From contig CAZNDN010000027.1 of NCBI GenBank assembly GCA_964571815.1, positions 1 to 35,587 of the forward strand: 35,587 nt of DNA, in the 5' to 3' direction. The notes beneath the pieces are model-generated. The model ran no database searches. It saw nothing but the letters and a program-made list of their open reading frames with translations, and was not told the origin of the DNA. Made by a program: the position numbers and the translations under genes. Positions 7,959 to 17,135 of the stretch are shown piece after piece (within the stretch, counting starts at the first letter, position 1; each line of letters begins with the position of its first letter). The DNA comes from CAZNDN01 sp964571815. GTDB lineage: Bacteria; Fibrobacterota; Chitinivibrionia; Chitinivibrionales; WJKA01.

Positions 7959-7999
7959 CAACGCAGACCTCCTTGAGTTTGTGAAAAATTGTCTGGAGC

Positions 8000-8014
8000 A
8001 ACTGCAAAGCAGTT
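8000..8014 (-). other. Small hairpin in the 5' leader of the beta-propeller gene
   Basis: AACTGC / GCAGTT with an AAA loop, about 40 bases upstream of the start codon and between the candidate promoter and the ribosome site. It could affect leader stability; nothing else supports a role. Confidence 0.35.
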
Positions 8015-8047
8015 CTCCGTCTTCTCGGAAATCCCTCTACCTCTAGA

Positions 8048-8076
8048 AATATAATCCACCTTCCTTGCTGCGACAA
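8048..8076 (-). promoter_or_regulatory. Candidate sigma70-type promoter for the beta-propeller gene
   Basis: On the minus strand TTGTCG (8071-8076) and TATATT (8048-8053) are separated by exactly 17 bases: 4/6 and 5/6 matches to the usual -35 and -10 boxes. The implied leader is about 80 bases. It is a pattern match only, and -10 boxes differ in some FCB-group bacteria. Confidence 0.4.
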
Positions 8077-8170
8077 ACAGCCCCGCCTCGCCAAGGCCCG
8101 TGCCTCTTTCCGGACAGAAGCAACGTTTGTTTCGGGCCGTCGAGCAGCGCAGCATACTCTTTACAATATA

Positions 8171-9979
8171 CTATTTCCAATTTTTGCCGGAATTCCTCTG
8201 TCTTTCGCGGAAGAAGCTCCGGTCCTGTTCCGGAGGCATCCGGTGCGCACGAAGCACCCGTTGTGAGCTTTCGCGCTCACCCATTGCCGCAAGGAACTTG
8301 CTCAGGTACATCAGGGCTTCCGGACCCACCCCACCTCCGTCGGCCTCGGCCCTTGCCCGCACCGCCCCGCCGATGCTGTCCACGACCTCGCGAGCGCCCA
8401 GGTCCAAAGCCGCCATTTCGGTCACTGAATCCCGTACAAACAGCGCCTCGGCGCCGTCGGCGTAGACCAGACTCCACGAGCTGTCCCGGTACAGCGATCG
8501 GGCCAGGGGAAGGTAGCGGGGGAAGATGGCGGTCATGAGCACCGCGTGGGTGATTCCGAATTCGCGGCAGAAGGGCCGAAAGAGGGCGGGGTTATCCACC
8601 GCGGCAAGATACCGCCTGAAAAACGCGGGCGTGCGGATAATGAGCCGCCCGTCGATGAATACCTGTGTCGGTGGATACAACTCCCAGAGCAGATACCCTC
8701 CGAAACGTATCGAGTTGAACATGCGGCCCGGCACCGGGTGCGTCTTCAGAATGCGAGCCGTTTCCACCGGATAGCGGAAGGGGGAGAGATCGCGTCCGCC
8801 CGCGTATGCGAGCATGGCGGCATGACGGGAAGCCGGAATTGCAAGTGCCGCCACCGAGGCTGCGGTGAGGGCATAGCCAACAGGCCGACGGAACCGGCTC
8901 AGGCGTCGTCGGCGGATGGTGTTGGCACCCACCCCGGACAGGTGGTGCAGAAGGATCGGCCCGGAGATCATGTACAACAGCAGGACATTGCGCTTCGCCG
9001 ACACCGCCAGAAACAGGAAACCCGCAAACAGCAGGAGGTGTGCGATGCGAAGCCGCCGGTAGTTTGCGGCAAACACGGCGAGTGCCGCGACGGAAACGAG
9101 AAACACACCCCACACATAATGCGGCTCGGTCGTAAGCAGGGAAAGCAGGGGAGCTTCCTCGGAGACATTGTCGGCGTAGAGACTGCCGGTTCCCCGGCTG
9201 ATGCGAAACAGCAGGCGAAGCGGATACAGAGCACCCTCGAGGCCGTATGGCGTGGCACATGATGCAAGCGCCAGGCCGGGCAGGATGCATGTCAGGGTCA
9301 GGAAACGGGAGACCTCGGCGGAACGGCCGGTTTCGTCGTCGGCTCCCCGTCTCACGGCCACAGCCGCTGCCGCGGCAGCTTCAACCCAGTAGGCGCCCGC
9401 GATCGCGAGTCCCAGCGCAAAGAGTCCCTGGCAATTGGCCCAGATTGCCTGCAGTGGGACAAGCAACCATACGAAGCGTATCCGTGACCGTTGGTGACAT
9501 CGCTCCAGGCAGAACAGGTATGCCGCGATGATCAGTACGCTCACCAGTGTCGGCCGGGCCGGCACAAGAAATCGTGCCTGAAACGCGAGCACACCCACCA
9601 GTGCCGTTGCCGGCAGGGGATACCGCGGCCGTCCCGAGGCCAACAACAGCAGCAGGATAGAGCAGGCAAAGATCAGCGATTTCGCGATCAGAAGCCCCTT
9701 CGCTCCCCCGACCGCATGCACAGCGGCGGCGCCCAACTGAAACAACCAATGGATATTGATCCAGGGCCCCTCCCGCGAGGTCCAGGAGAAGGGGTCCTCA
9801 AAAAGAAAGCCTCCCCGGCGAATCATTTCCCGCGCCGAGGCCAGGTGCCACCAGATGTCGCTGTTGGTGAGGGGATAGTAGACCACAAAGCCCGCAAAGA
9901 GAGCGACCGCGGCCGGGGGAGCATGCCTGAGGAGGGTTTCGACGGTCGTGCTCCGGTGGTGAGGCGACGGGGAAATCAT
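8171..9979 (-). CDS. Polytopic GT-C-like membrane protein
   Basis: A protein of about 600 residues with some 11-13 hydrophobic helices and a soluble C-terminal region of ~170 residues. The first periplasmic loop carries NSDIWWHLASAREMIRRGG followed by EDPFSWTS, the wording of a widespread family distantly related to lipid-sugar-dependent GT39/GT83 glycosyltransferases. The acidic residue of the D-x-W-W-H block sits where GT-C enzymes have their catalytic Asp. The C-terminal part (YLLWELYPPTQVFIDGRLIIRTPAFFRRYL) is also typical. Donor and acceptor are unknown. I prefer ATG at 9977-9979 (MISPSPHHRS), directly before the first TM helix, over an upstream in-frame start at 10108 that would add 43 low-complexity polar residues. 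Confidence 0.66.
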   Translation of the reverse strand: MISPSPHHRSTTVETLLRHAPPAAVALFAGFVVYYPLTNSDIWWHLASAREMIRRGGFLFEDPFSWTSREGPWINIHWLFQLGAAAVHAVGGAKGLLIAKSLIFACSILLLLLASGRPRYPLPATALVGVLAFQARFLVPARPTLVSVLIIAAYLFCLERCHQRSRIRFVWLLVPLQAIWANCQGLFALGLAIAGAYWVEAAAAAAVAVRRGADDETGRSAEVSRFLTLTCILPGLALASCATPYGLEGALYPLRLLFRISRGTGSLYADNVSEEAPLLSLLTTEPHYVWGVFLVSVAALAVFAANYRRLRIAHLLLFAGFLFLAVSAKRNVLLLYMISGPILLHHLSGVGANTIRRRRLSRFRRPVGYALTAASVAALAIPASRHAAMLAYAGGRDLSPFRYPVETARILKTHPVPGRMFNSIRFGGYLLWELYPPTQVFIDGRLIIRTPAFFRRYLAAVDNPALFRPFCREFGITHAVLMTAIFPRYLPLARSLYRDSSWSLVYADGAEALFVRDSVTEMAALDLGAREVVDSIGGAVRARAEADGGGVGPEALMYLSKFLAAMGERESSQRVLRAHRMPPEQDRSFFRERQRNSGKNWK

Positions 9980-10260
9980 CGGCGTTTGCTCGACAGTCTT
10001 GGTCGTGGAATGAGCCGAATTCCGCTGAAGGCAGGGCCCCGCGGACGATGCTTCGAGTCTACGAATTACATCACACCGGTGCGTTCTGTCAAATCCGGAA
10101 CCAGACAACGGCGATTGAGCGGGAGACTGATCCGCCGGCGTCGCTGCGTGGAAAGTGGTTCAGGGCGCCGAAAACAACCGGGGGAGGAATACCGCCGACG
10201 CGGGCGGGGAGTTTGTGGGGCGGACCCGAGTCGGTGGAGGCGGCCGGAGTCCTGCCCGAT
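9980..10260. other. Spacer between two minus-strand genes
   Basis: 281 bases with no gene I can support; the in-frame upstream extension of the GT-C-like gene lies here but looks non-coding. No terminator with a T-run was found. Confidence 0.4.
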
Positions 10261-11016
10261 CTACTTGTCGCCTGCTCCGGGTTCGGTTGTTCCCGCCCCG
10301 GGCGGCGCGTCCATGGCGCAGCGAAACCCGATGAATGCGTGACGCGCGGTGGGTGCGCAGCGGTCGCGGAGCGGCGTACCGAGTATCTCCCTGCCTTCCC
10401 GCCACGATCCGCCCCGAATGACCCGATAGTCCGCCGTGGAGTAATCGCCCGTGCCGCCGGAATAGTCGCGGGCATAGCGGTCGGCGCACCATTCCCAGAC
10501 GTTGCCGATCATGTCGTGAAGACCGAATTCGTTGGGGAGTCTGGTTCCTGCTTTCCGCGGCCGGCCGCCGCTGTTCCGTGCGTACCACGCATAGCGGTCC
10601 AGGCTGTCCCGAAGCGTGTTCCAGGGGCGGGGAGACCGGCTTCCGGCGCCGCAGGCGTATTCCCACTCGGCTTCGGTCGGAAGACGCTTGCCCCGTGAGC
10701 GGCAGTACGAGCGCGCTTCGTACCACGTGACACTCGATGCCGGGCATAACGGACACGTGTCGCCCGGAGTGCCGGCTTTGCCCGGGAACTGGGCAAACTG
10801 TTTCCGTGTGACTTCGTGCTTATCGATCAAGAATCCCTTCACCGCTACCCTCCGGCGCGGCCCCTGGTCGTTGTGGGCCGACGGAAGATAGCTGCCCATG
10901 AAGAATGAGTCGGCGGGCAGGAAGACCATGCCGGTCGTGTCCGCGGCATTACACCGGGAGTGTGTCGAAGCAATAAGAAGCAGGAGTACCACTCCGTGGA
11001 AGCATCGCGATGCCAC
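10261..11016 (-). CDS. Secreted formylglycine-generating-enzyme (SUMF1)-like domain protein
   Basis: A signal peptide (GVVLLLLIASTHSRCNAA) is followed by one FGE-sulfatase-modifying domain: GMVFLPADSFFMGSYL, FLIDKHEVTRKQFAQF, VTWYEARSYCRSRGKRLPTEAEWEYACG, LPNEFGLHDMIGNVWEWCADRY, VIRGGSW and FIGFRCAMDA. True FGE oxidises a sulfatase Cys to formylglycine using two cysteines in the C-terminal part. Here one matching Cys is present (LRDRCAPTAR) but the position five residues before it is not Cys. Catalysis as a classical FGE is therefore doubtful, and a binding or other C-type-lectin-fold role is possible. GTG start at 11014-11016 with GGAAGGA 8 bases upstream. It lies 75 bases downstream of the SirB1/TPR gene, probably in one operon. 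Confidence 0.78.
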   Translation of the reverse strand: MASRCFHGVVLLLLIASTHSRCNAADTTGMVFLPADSFFMGSYLPSAHNDQGPRRRVAVKGFLIDKHEVTRKQFAQFPGKAGTPGDTCPLCPASSVTWYEARSYCRSRGKRLPTEAEWEYACGAGSRSPRPWNTLRDSLDRYAWYARNSGGRPRKAGTRLPNEFGLHDMIGNVWEWCADRYARDYSGGTGDYSTADYRVIRGGSWREGREILGTPLRDRCAPTARHAFIGFRCAMDAPPGAGTTEPGAGDK

Positions 11017-11091
11017 GCGTTCGTTCCTTCCGCCGGTGGGAGCAACAAGGACTGTGTCCGGAATAAGTGTAGCCCCCGTGCGCAGCCGGGG

Positions 11092-12174
11092 TCAAGGGTG
11101 GTTCAGCTCTCCCGTGCCCGACAGGAGCTTTCTTCTCAGCGCGAGGGCATCTTCGTGACGGGGGGCGCGGGCCAGTGTGCTGTCCAGAAAGCGTATCGTG
11201 CTGTCGGGTCGGCCCATGGCGCTGAAAGCGAGTGCAAGGCCGTACCAGGGCTCCGCCGTGTCGGAGGAGCGACGGGTCGCGCGACGATACGCCTCGGCCG
11301 CGGACTCCGGTCGACCCGCCTTCAGCAGGAGCGTCCCGAGGTTCCGGTCGATGTTGGTGAGGTCGGGATCAAGCGAGCGCGCCTTGCGCAGCAATCGAAT
11401 CGCCTCCCTGGTATCGCCCGAAAGATCGCGCGCAATTGCCAGGTTTCCCCGGGCTTCGGCGAAGTCCGGGAGAACATCCACGACCCTTTGATACTCCTCG
11501 CACGCCTGCTTCAGCAAGTTTCGAGCGCGGTACGCATTGCCCAGGTTGAACCTGAGTACCGCGATTGTTTCCCGGTCGGAGAGGCTGCGCAGATCGTACC
11601 GGGAACCGGGCGCTGCATTGTACTTCTGCCGGTATTCTTCATCGGTGTACCGCTTGCCCCGGCCGTTGGGCTCGATGTTGATTCGGGTTACGCCGTCGTC
11701 GTAGCGCACGAAAAAATGCGTGGGCAGCAGCACCCCGTGCAGGGGTAGGTCCAGCCTCTCGGCCAGAAGGAGAAACAGCAACGACACCCCCAGACACGAT
11801 CCTTTGCCGTGCTCCAGCGTGGAATGGGGCAGCATTCCCGGCACATTGTCGCGGTCCGGATCAAAGGAGATTCTCCACCTGTCGTAGACCTGTCGCTTGA
11901 GTATTTCGACCTTTTCCTCGGGGGGCGTTGCCGAACCCACGGCAGGGCCCAGAGAGTCCGACGCACGCCCAAGCTGTACCTCGAAGCCTTCGGGGGAGGA
12001 TATCACACCGTCACCCAGGCGCTCGTGCACGCCGCGGGCAATTTCCAGTACCTCCGAGATCAGGGAGAGTCGGGGTTCCTCCTCCCGCGAACAACCCGAA
12101 AGTGGGCTGAGAGCTGCAAGAAGGGATGCCGTGAAGAGGGTTGCGCGCATTCCACAGCGGCAATTGATGGACAT
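11092..12174 (-). CDS. SirB1-like transglutaminase-fold / TPR lipoprotein
   Basis: The chosen start (ATG at 12172-12174) gives a lipoprotein signal with the lipobox LSGC (AALSPLSGCSREEE); an ATG 24 bases further in is also possible. Residues ~110-170 match the SirB1/transglutaminase-like core: HSTLEHGKGSCLGVSLLFLLLAERLDLPLHGVLLPTHFFVRYDDG, with Cys and His in the usual catalytic order. The C-terminal half has at least four TPR motifs (FNLGNAYRARNLLKQACEEYQR, GNLAIARDLSGDTREAIRLLRK, RNLGTLLLKAGRPESAAEAYRR, YGLALAFSAMGRPDS). An outer-membrane-anchored scaffold or protease-fold protein is likely; the substrate is unknown. An 83-residue upstream in-frame extension has no signal and is left out. 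Confidence 0.72.
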   Translation of the reverse strand: MSINCRCGMRATLFTASLLAALSPLSGCSREEEPRLSLISEVLEIARGVHERLGDGVISSPEGFEVQLGRASDSLGPAVGSATPPEEKVEILKRQVYDRWRISFDPDRDNVPGMLPHSTLEHGKGSCLGVSLLFLLLAERLDLPLHGVLLPTHFFVRYDDGVTRINIEPNGRGKRYTDEEYRQKYNAAPGSRYDLRSLSDRETIAVLRFNLGNAYRARNLLKQACEEYQRVVDVLPDFAEARGNLAIARDLSGDTREAIRLLRKARSLDPDLTNIDRNLGTLLLKAGRPESAAEAYRRATRRSSDTAEPWYGLALAFSAMGRPDSTIRFLDSTLARAPRHEDALALRRKLLSGTGELNHP

Positions 12175-12461
12175 GGCGGTACAGAGCCCCTTGATGGGAA
12201 ATCGTGAGAAAAAACGGCTGCCGCCGCCCACCGCACTTACTACAATGCGCCCCAGTCGGCGGTCTCCTTGAAAAATACACCCTCTGGTACGTGCCGGCAT
12301 GGCGGCGCCGAAAATCGGTTGTGCCGAAGCGCCTATCCTAATTATATTGTTAAGGCAACCGGGGATCGTCCCGAATTGCCGGAAGAGACGGAGAAACGCC
12401 AGAACCCGCTCATGGGACAGCAAGAGAGGTTTTCTTTCCGACTGGGGGAGGGGAGAGTACT
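12175..12461. other. Divergent intergenic region
   Basis: 287 bases between a leftward lipoprotein gene and a rightward gene remnant. It contains a short AT-rich part around 12335-12360. No gene is supported. Confidence 0.35.
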
Positions 12462-12984
12462 ATGTGCAGCGCGTGGTTGTGTGGGTTTTTCCCCGTGGTT
12501 TTTTGGGGGGCTTCGGTTTCCGTCCGGGATGCCGGAACGTTGTCGGTTGAGGTAGAGAACAACCCGATGAACATGAAGCTATCGAATGAAGGCAACACGC
12601 TCGTAGCAATTGTCGGATTCGAGTTGGAGGGGGAGCCGGATCACCGGAGGTTCCTCGACAGCCGAGGAAGGTGATAGCCTCGTGGTGAACCTGGCCGGCG
12701 GGAAGAAGGTGGCGATCAGCCCGGTTCCGCGTGTGATGAGGCTGTATGCGAAGAATGAGCGTACGGATGCATTCAAGCTCTATCGCAAGGATGTAGGAGA
12801 CCCGTTATACGACATGCGGGGAAGGTGCTGTTGGCGCAGAGCGTATGGCTCGGCAAAGACGGGCAATGCTTCTCTGAGCATTCCACTCAGTGCGCTGGGC
12901 TCGACGGAGGGAATGTATCTGCTGCGTGTTGGGCGCTGCGGCGTGAACGGGTGGGCCGCAAAGTCCTGCTATATCCGACGATGA
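12462..12984 (+). pseudogene. Probable remnant of a GH31-like secreted protein (N- and C-terminal pieces only)
   Basis: An ATG at 12462 with a strong ribosome site (GGGGGAGGGGAGAG) starts a signal peptide and a mature N-terminus TLSVEVENNPMNMKLSNEGN followed by TLVAIVGFEL. This parallels the start of the next gene's product (GISVDVTKSPLKIEVVVGGK, TLVRINSFSF). The frame stops at 12674 after about 70 residues. A second, overlapping frame carries coding-like sequence to 12984 and ends in YDMRGRCCWRRA, SLSIPLSALGSTEGMYLLRV, resembling the C-terminal sorting-like tail of that product (SDLRGRTLG, SLRIPASRISPGCTLLTV). The simplest reading is a GH31 paralogue that lost its catalytic middle and acquired a frameshift near 12640. 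A small intact secreted protein with a sequencing frameshift is the alternative. Confidence 0.5.
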
Positions 12985-13214
12985 CTTCGGGATAGCGATC
13001 TCGCGACCGGTGTATCACGCTCGATGATGTGCCGGTCGCGCCTGTCGGCCCTTGTGTGCCGGGGGGTGACGGGAAGCGTGCGGCGGCCGGCAATACTGAG
13101 CATGATGTTGGGAAGATAAGGCCCGTGCGGGATGAAGGGCTTTTGTCTATATTGAAGGTTTTCGGTTGGTGGTGCAATCCGAATGAACTTATCCTGCGAA
13201 AGCGAGAGCGTGCT

Positions 13215-15695
13215 ATGAAGTCACCATGGTGGAGTGCCGGGGTTGTACTGATCGTATTGAACAGTGTGTTTGCCTGGGATGCGGGGAATGGGATTTCCGT
13301 GGATGTTACCAAGTCTCCGTTGAAAATCGAGGTGGTCGTCGGCGGGAAGACGCTTGTGCGGATCAACTCCTTCAGTTTCGGACCTACCGAGGTCGCCTCA
13401 CTGGAGGAGGTTTCGGAGACGGCGGAGAAGATGACATTGAAGAAGGGTGCGGTAGAAATCACGGTAACCGCGGTGCACAACGGTGTTCGATTTTACGCGG
13501 TGCCGGAAGGCGCCGGCGATGTCGAGGTCTCCATGAAAGACCTCGGAGATCATTTTTTCGGTATCATCGAACGCCTCTATCCCGACAACCAGAAGAGTCC
13601 GGATCTTCGCGGAAACCGCCTCAATGTGGAAATCAACGGCAACGAAGGTATGGAAGAGTGGGCGTCGGCATGGTCTGCCTTCTACATGAGCAGCAGGGGC
13701 TACGGCAGCTTTTTCAATACATTTGCCAGTGGACAGTACAATCTTCCGATCGAAGACAAGATTCGATTGCGTCACGAAACCGGTGTGCTTGACTGGTACC
13801 TCTTTTACGGCCCGACCGGCGACAAGATACATGAGGGCTATTTCAAGGTGATTTCCGATCTCGAAGGGGGCTTGCCTACTCCGAAGAAGGTGCCGATCTG
13901 GGCACTGGGTCCGTCGTTCTGGAAAGACAACTATGAAAGCAAGGACGAGATAATGGATGATGTCGAGCAGTATGCGGAGCATGAATTTCCCGCCACCCAT
14001 TTCTGGGTGGACCGTCCGTACAGCGACGGAGAAAAGGGGTGGGGGATCATGAATTGGAACTACAAATTCGGCAATCCAACCGAGTGGATCGGAACGATCC
14101 GCGATACCTACGGCATGGCGACCACGACCTGGATAGCCCCTTGCACGTTCGGCAATGTGTGCGACGGCTGCTGGGCCGACAACAAATATCGGTATATTGA
14201 CCTCTCCAATCCTGAGGGCGTTGCGTGGTTCAGGGAGAGGTTGATCGAGCATCAGTACACGCACGGTGTTGTCGGACACAAGCTGGATCGGGCTGAGGAA
14301 GAATTCTCGCTGGAAGAGTGGGCCGACGGTACTCCCAATGACGAGAAACAGAACAAATATGTCTACATGTACGGCAAGGTCGTACATGAACTGTTGGATT
14401 CGGTCCTTGGCCAGGACAATTTCGCATTCTCCCGGGCCGCCTATCACCGCGTGCAGCCGTACATAAGCGCGCTCTGGGGCGGAGACTCGGAGGGGCCCTT
14501 CGGAGGCTACGCGAACAATCTGGCCAATGCCATGCGCTGTGGATTCATGGGCTTTCCCGTATGGGGCTCCGACGTGGGAGGGTACAAGTCGAGGCGTATC
14601 AACGAAGTGGGATTCACTCGCTGGGTCCAGTTTGGGGCCTGGTCGGGTTTCTTCGAGATCATGCTCGATGACCGGGAACCGTGGACCTATCCCGAATCGT
14701 TTCAGAACAACTACCGCAAGTATCACGAACTCCGAATGCGGATGCTCCCTTACGTCTATTCGATTGCGAACACCGCGGACAAGCTGGGTGTCATGATGCA
14801 GCCCATGGCGTATCGATATCCCGGGGATGAAAACACGTATACCATGTGGAATCAATATCTGTTCGGCCCCTGCTTTCTGGTTGCGCCGATCACCGATGCC
14901 GGAGAGGAACGTTCGGTGTATTTCCCCGGAGGCGTGTGGTACGATTTCGACGATCCCACGACCTCATACACTGAAACCGGCAACACAACGGTGGCGGCGC
15001 CCTTGAGCAAGATACCGGTATTCGTCAGGAAGAACTCCCTGTACCCGTCCGGGAGCATCTATGCCGGAAACACAAAGAACTGGATTGCCGATTTTGAGAG
15101 TACAAAGAGCCTGACCATACACGCGTTTCCCGGCGATCCGGGGCAGTCATTTACGTTTCATTACGTTGACTACCTCGACGGCGACGCCGGAAAGGAGCTG
15201 AAACTTCGTAACGAGGATGGTTCGGTCTTTGTGGAGATGCCCGCCATGAAATGCGGAGGCGAAATCCAGGTCCTGCTGGATCAGGATCCGGGAGACAAAG
15301 CATACCTCAACGGCGAGCAGGCTTCAGATGGAAGCTTCGACGCGGCGACATCGATGTATACGCTACCATATAACGCCGACTCACCCGTCACGCTGCAGCT
15401 CGGAGGGGATTTGCCGGTTCGACGGCCGGGTGTGATCTTCCGCCGGGGTGGCGTGAGGATTATCGGAGAAGCGGACGGAGGTATCCTGGTTGTTGCCGGG
15501 CGCGCGCCCGGCGGCGGTGAGCCGGTGAAGGTCCATCTTTCCGACCTCAGGGGACGTACGCTGGGCGTGTGGAAAATCCACTCCGGATCGTTGCGTATTC
15601 CTGCTTCGCGCATAAGCCCGGGTTGCACGCTGTTGACTGTCGCCCGGGGACGGCGAATGCCGGTGACCCGGAAAATCATCACCCGGGACCAATAG
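13215..15695 (+). CDS. Secreted GH31-family glycoside hydrolase with sorting-like C-terminal tail
   Basis: GH31 enzymes hydrolyse alpha-glucosidic or alpha-xylosidic bonds by a retaining mechanism. The 826-residue product has a signal peptide (SAGVVLIVLNSVFAWDAG), an N-terminal beta-sandwich and a (beta/alpha)8 barrel beginning KKVPIWALGPSFWKD. The likely nucleophile is Asp358 (GHKLDRAEEEF) and the likely acid/base Asp424 (LWGGDSEGPFGG), followed by the typical VWGSDVGGYKSRRINEVGFTRWVQFG. C-terminal beta domains end in a tail like a type IX/FlgD-type sorting module (VKVHLSDLRGRTLGVWKI, SLRIPASRISPGCTLLTV). Substrate specificity is not readable; the nucleophile context is KLDxxE rather than the WxDMNE of common alpha-glucosidases. 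The start is ATG 13215; the frame extends upstream but without signal-like sequence. Confidence 0.88.
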   Translation: MKSPWWSAGVVLIVLNSVFAWDAGNGISVDVTKSPLKIEVVVGGKTLVRINSFSFGPTEVASLEEVSETAEKMTLKKGAVEITVTAVHNGVRFYAVPEGAGDVEVSMKDLGDHFFGIIERLYPDNQKSPDLRGNRLNVEINGNEGMEEWASAWSAFYMSSRGYGSFFNTFASGQYNLPIEDKIRLRHETGVLDWYLFYGPTGDKIHEGYFKVISDLEGGLPTPKKVPIWALGPSFWKDNYESKDEIMDDVEQYAEHEFPATHFWVDRPYSDGEKGWGIMNWNYKFGNPTEWIGTIRDTYGMATTTWIAPCTFGNVCDGCWADNKYRYIDLSNPEGVAWFRERLIEHQYTHGVVGHKLDRAEEEFSLEEWADGTPNDEKQNKYVYMYGKVVHELLDSVLGQDNFAFSRAAYHRVQPYISALWGGDSEGPFGGYANNLANAMRCGFMGFPVWGSDVGGYKSRRINEVGFTRWVQFGAWSGFFEIMLDDREPWTYPESFQNNYRKYHELRMRMLPYVYSIANTADKLGVMMQPMAYRYPGDENTYTMWNQYLFGPCFLVAPITDAGEERSVYFPGGVWYDFDDPTTSYTETGNTTVAAPLSKIPVFVRKNSLYPSGSIYAGNTKNWIADFESTKSLTIHAFPGDPGQSFTFHYVDYLDGDAGKELKLRNEDGSVFVEMPAMKCGGEIQVLLDQDPGDKAYLNGEQASDGSFDAATSMYTLPYNADSPVTLQLGGDLPVRRPGVIFRRGGVRIIGEADGGILVVAGRAPGGGEPVKVHLSDLRGRTLGVWKIHSGSLRIPASRISPGCTLLTVARGRRMPVTRKIITRDQ

Positions 15696-15743
15696 CGTAT
15701 CGTTCGGTTGATTTCGTACAGGGAGAGAAAGGAGATGTCCTCC

Positions 15744-17135
15744 ATGAGAATGGGAGTGGTCACAGCCGTAGCCGCAACGGTGGCGTTGGTATCGGTCTCC
15801 CGTGCCGCCGAAAAATCGATGGAACTCACACCATCGGGGTTTGCCTACTTTCAAATCGGACAGGTTAACAGATCGTGGTTGCGTGCCTACGATCATACGT
15901 TTCGACAACAGGTCGTGGGTCGCTTCACCTTGACACTCAACCACGGCGAGCGTCTGAAGATCGTAGCGGGTATTGAAGGAGTCAGGCGACTGCTCATTCT
16001 CGGTACTGCTGTGGACAACTCCCACGTGGCACTGAAGGAGGCGCAGGGAGTCGTTTACTTCGGAGATACCGACAGAGAAACGGGGTGGTGGGGCGATTGC
16101 GCGATAGGGTATTTCCCCTACAAGTACAATCCCGACGCCAGGGATCTGGGGGAGTACCTGATGCGCAGCGGCACGTATCCGGGATACATCATAACGGATT
16201 TTGAAAATGCGAAGTACCGTGCCCTTGGGCTTCGGGCAAGTGCCCACAAAGGAACGATGTTCACTCACGATTTGCTCTTTACAAGTGAAACCAACTTCGA
16301 GCCTTACTATGACTATTCATTGGCATCCGTGAGTACCGTTAACCTGGGCAAGGTACTGACGCTGGGAGCCGGCGTGGCCCTCAATCGCCTTATTCCCGTG
16401 GATCCCGAAAAAACGACTTCGAACAATGAGATAAGGAACGCCGATCGTGAAGTTGTGAAAGACTCAAAAGGGGATACGTTGTATTGGAGCCTGCGGGGGA
16501 CGAAGCTCATGGGGCGGTTTTCCTTTGATCCCAAGCCCTTCATACCGACCGATTTTTTCCGCGGGAACGACCTGCGGCTCTATTCCGAATTCGCAGTTCT
16601 CGGCCTCAGAGACATACCAATACACTATCCCAACCTGCTGGAACGTATGCCGGTGATGGCGGGGTTTAACATTCCCACTCATCCTCTTGTTGCCGGCGGG
16701 ACACTTCTGGGAATCCAACTCCTGGCGCACCTGGATGGATTTCTGAAGGATACCGTTGGTGTGCCTGTGAATCCGTATGTGACGATCGCAACGCCGTGTT
16801 TGGGACTACTCTCGTGGGGAGCGGAAAAGCTGTTCGATATCGATGCTCGCCTGAATTCGCTTGCCGTAGAGGTGGAATGGTACGGAGCCGAACTCAACCA
16901 CAGTCCCATCTCCTTCCCCGAAGAACCGGGTCCTCCGGATGACTGGGCCTCTGTCGACGATTTCAAGTGGATTATCCATGCGCGGAGAACTCTCTTTCAA
17001 CGCCTGGACTTGATCGGCCTTGTAGGAAGAGATCACTACAGGGATCGTGACGACGGCGGGAATTTCGAGAGGAAGGAGATCCTCCGTGCGAGAGAAGACC
17101 TGTACTTCATGTTCCGCTTGATGTTCAAAATCTGA
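15744..17135 (+). CDS. Porin-like outer-membrane beta-barrel protein
   Basis: A 463-residue protein with a signal peptide (MGVVTAVAATVALVSVSRAAEKS). The rest alternates short beta strands rich in aromatic and Gly residues with polar turns (GFAYFQIGQV, QVVGRFTLTLNHGERLKIVAGIEG, GYFPYKYNPDARDLGEYLMRSG, LRLYSEFAVLGL) and ends in an aromatic/hydrophobic strand (DLYFMFRLMFKI), as barrel proteins do. I recognise the layout from outer-membrane proteins of Fibrobacter-like genomes but cannot name a substrate. Start ATG 15744 is 9 bases after AAAGGAG; an ATG at 15735 abuts that site and is less likely. It lies 48 bases after the GH31 stop, so the two may form a glycan-use operon. Confidence 0.62.
   Translation: MRMGVVTAVAATVALVSVSRAAEKSMELTPSGFAYFQIGQVNRSWLRAYDHTFRQQVVGRFTLTLNHGERLKIVAGIEGVRRLLILGTAVDNSHVALKEAQGVVYFGDTDRETGWWGDCAIGYFPYKYNPDARDLGEYLMRSGTYPGYIITDFENAKYRALGLRASAHKGTMFTHDLLFTSETNFEPYYDYSLASVSTVNLGKVLTLGAGVALNRLIPVDPEKTTSNNEIRNADREVVKDSKGDTLYWSLRGTKLMGRFSFDPKPFIPTDFFRGNDLRLYSEFAVLGLRDIPIHYPNLLERMPVMAGFNIPTHPLVAGGTLLGIQLLAHLDGFLKDTVGVPVNPYVTIATPCLGLLSWGAEKLFDIDARLNSLAVEVEWYGAELNHSPISFPEEPGPPDDWASVDDFKWIIHARRTLFQRLDLIGLVGRDHYRDRDDGGNFERKEILRAREDLYFMFRLMFKI

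Noticed and set aside
13398..14855. 485-residue open frame on the minus strand opposite the GH31 gene
   Set aside because: It is a shadow of the GH31 coding frame; no family resemblance, and the plus-strand product has signal peptide and catalytic motifs.
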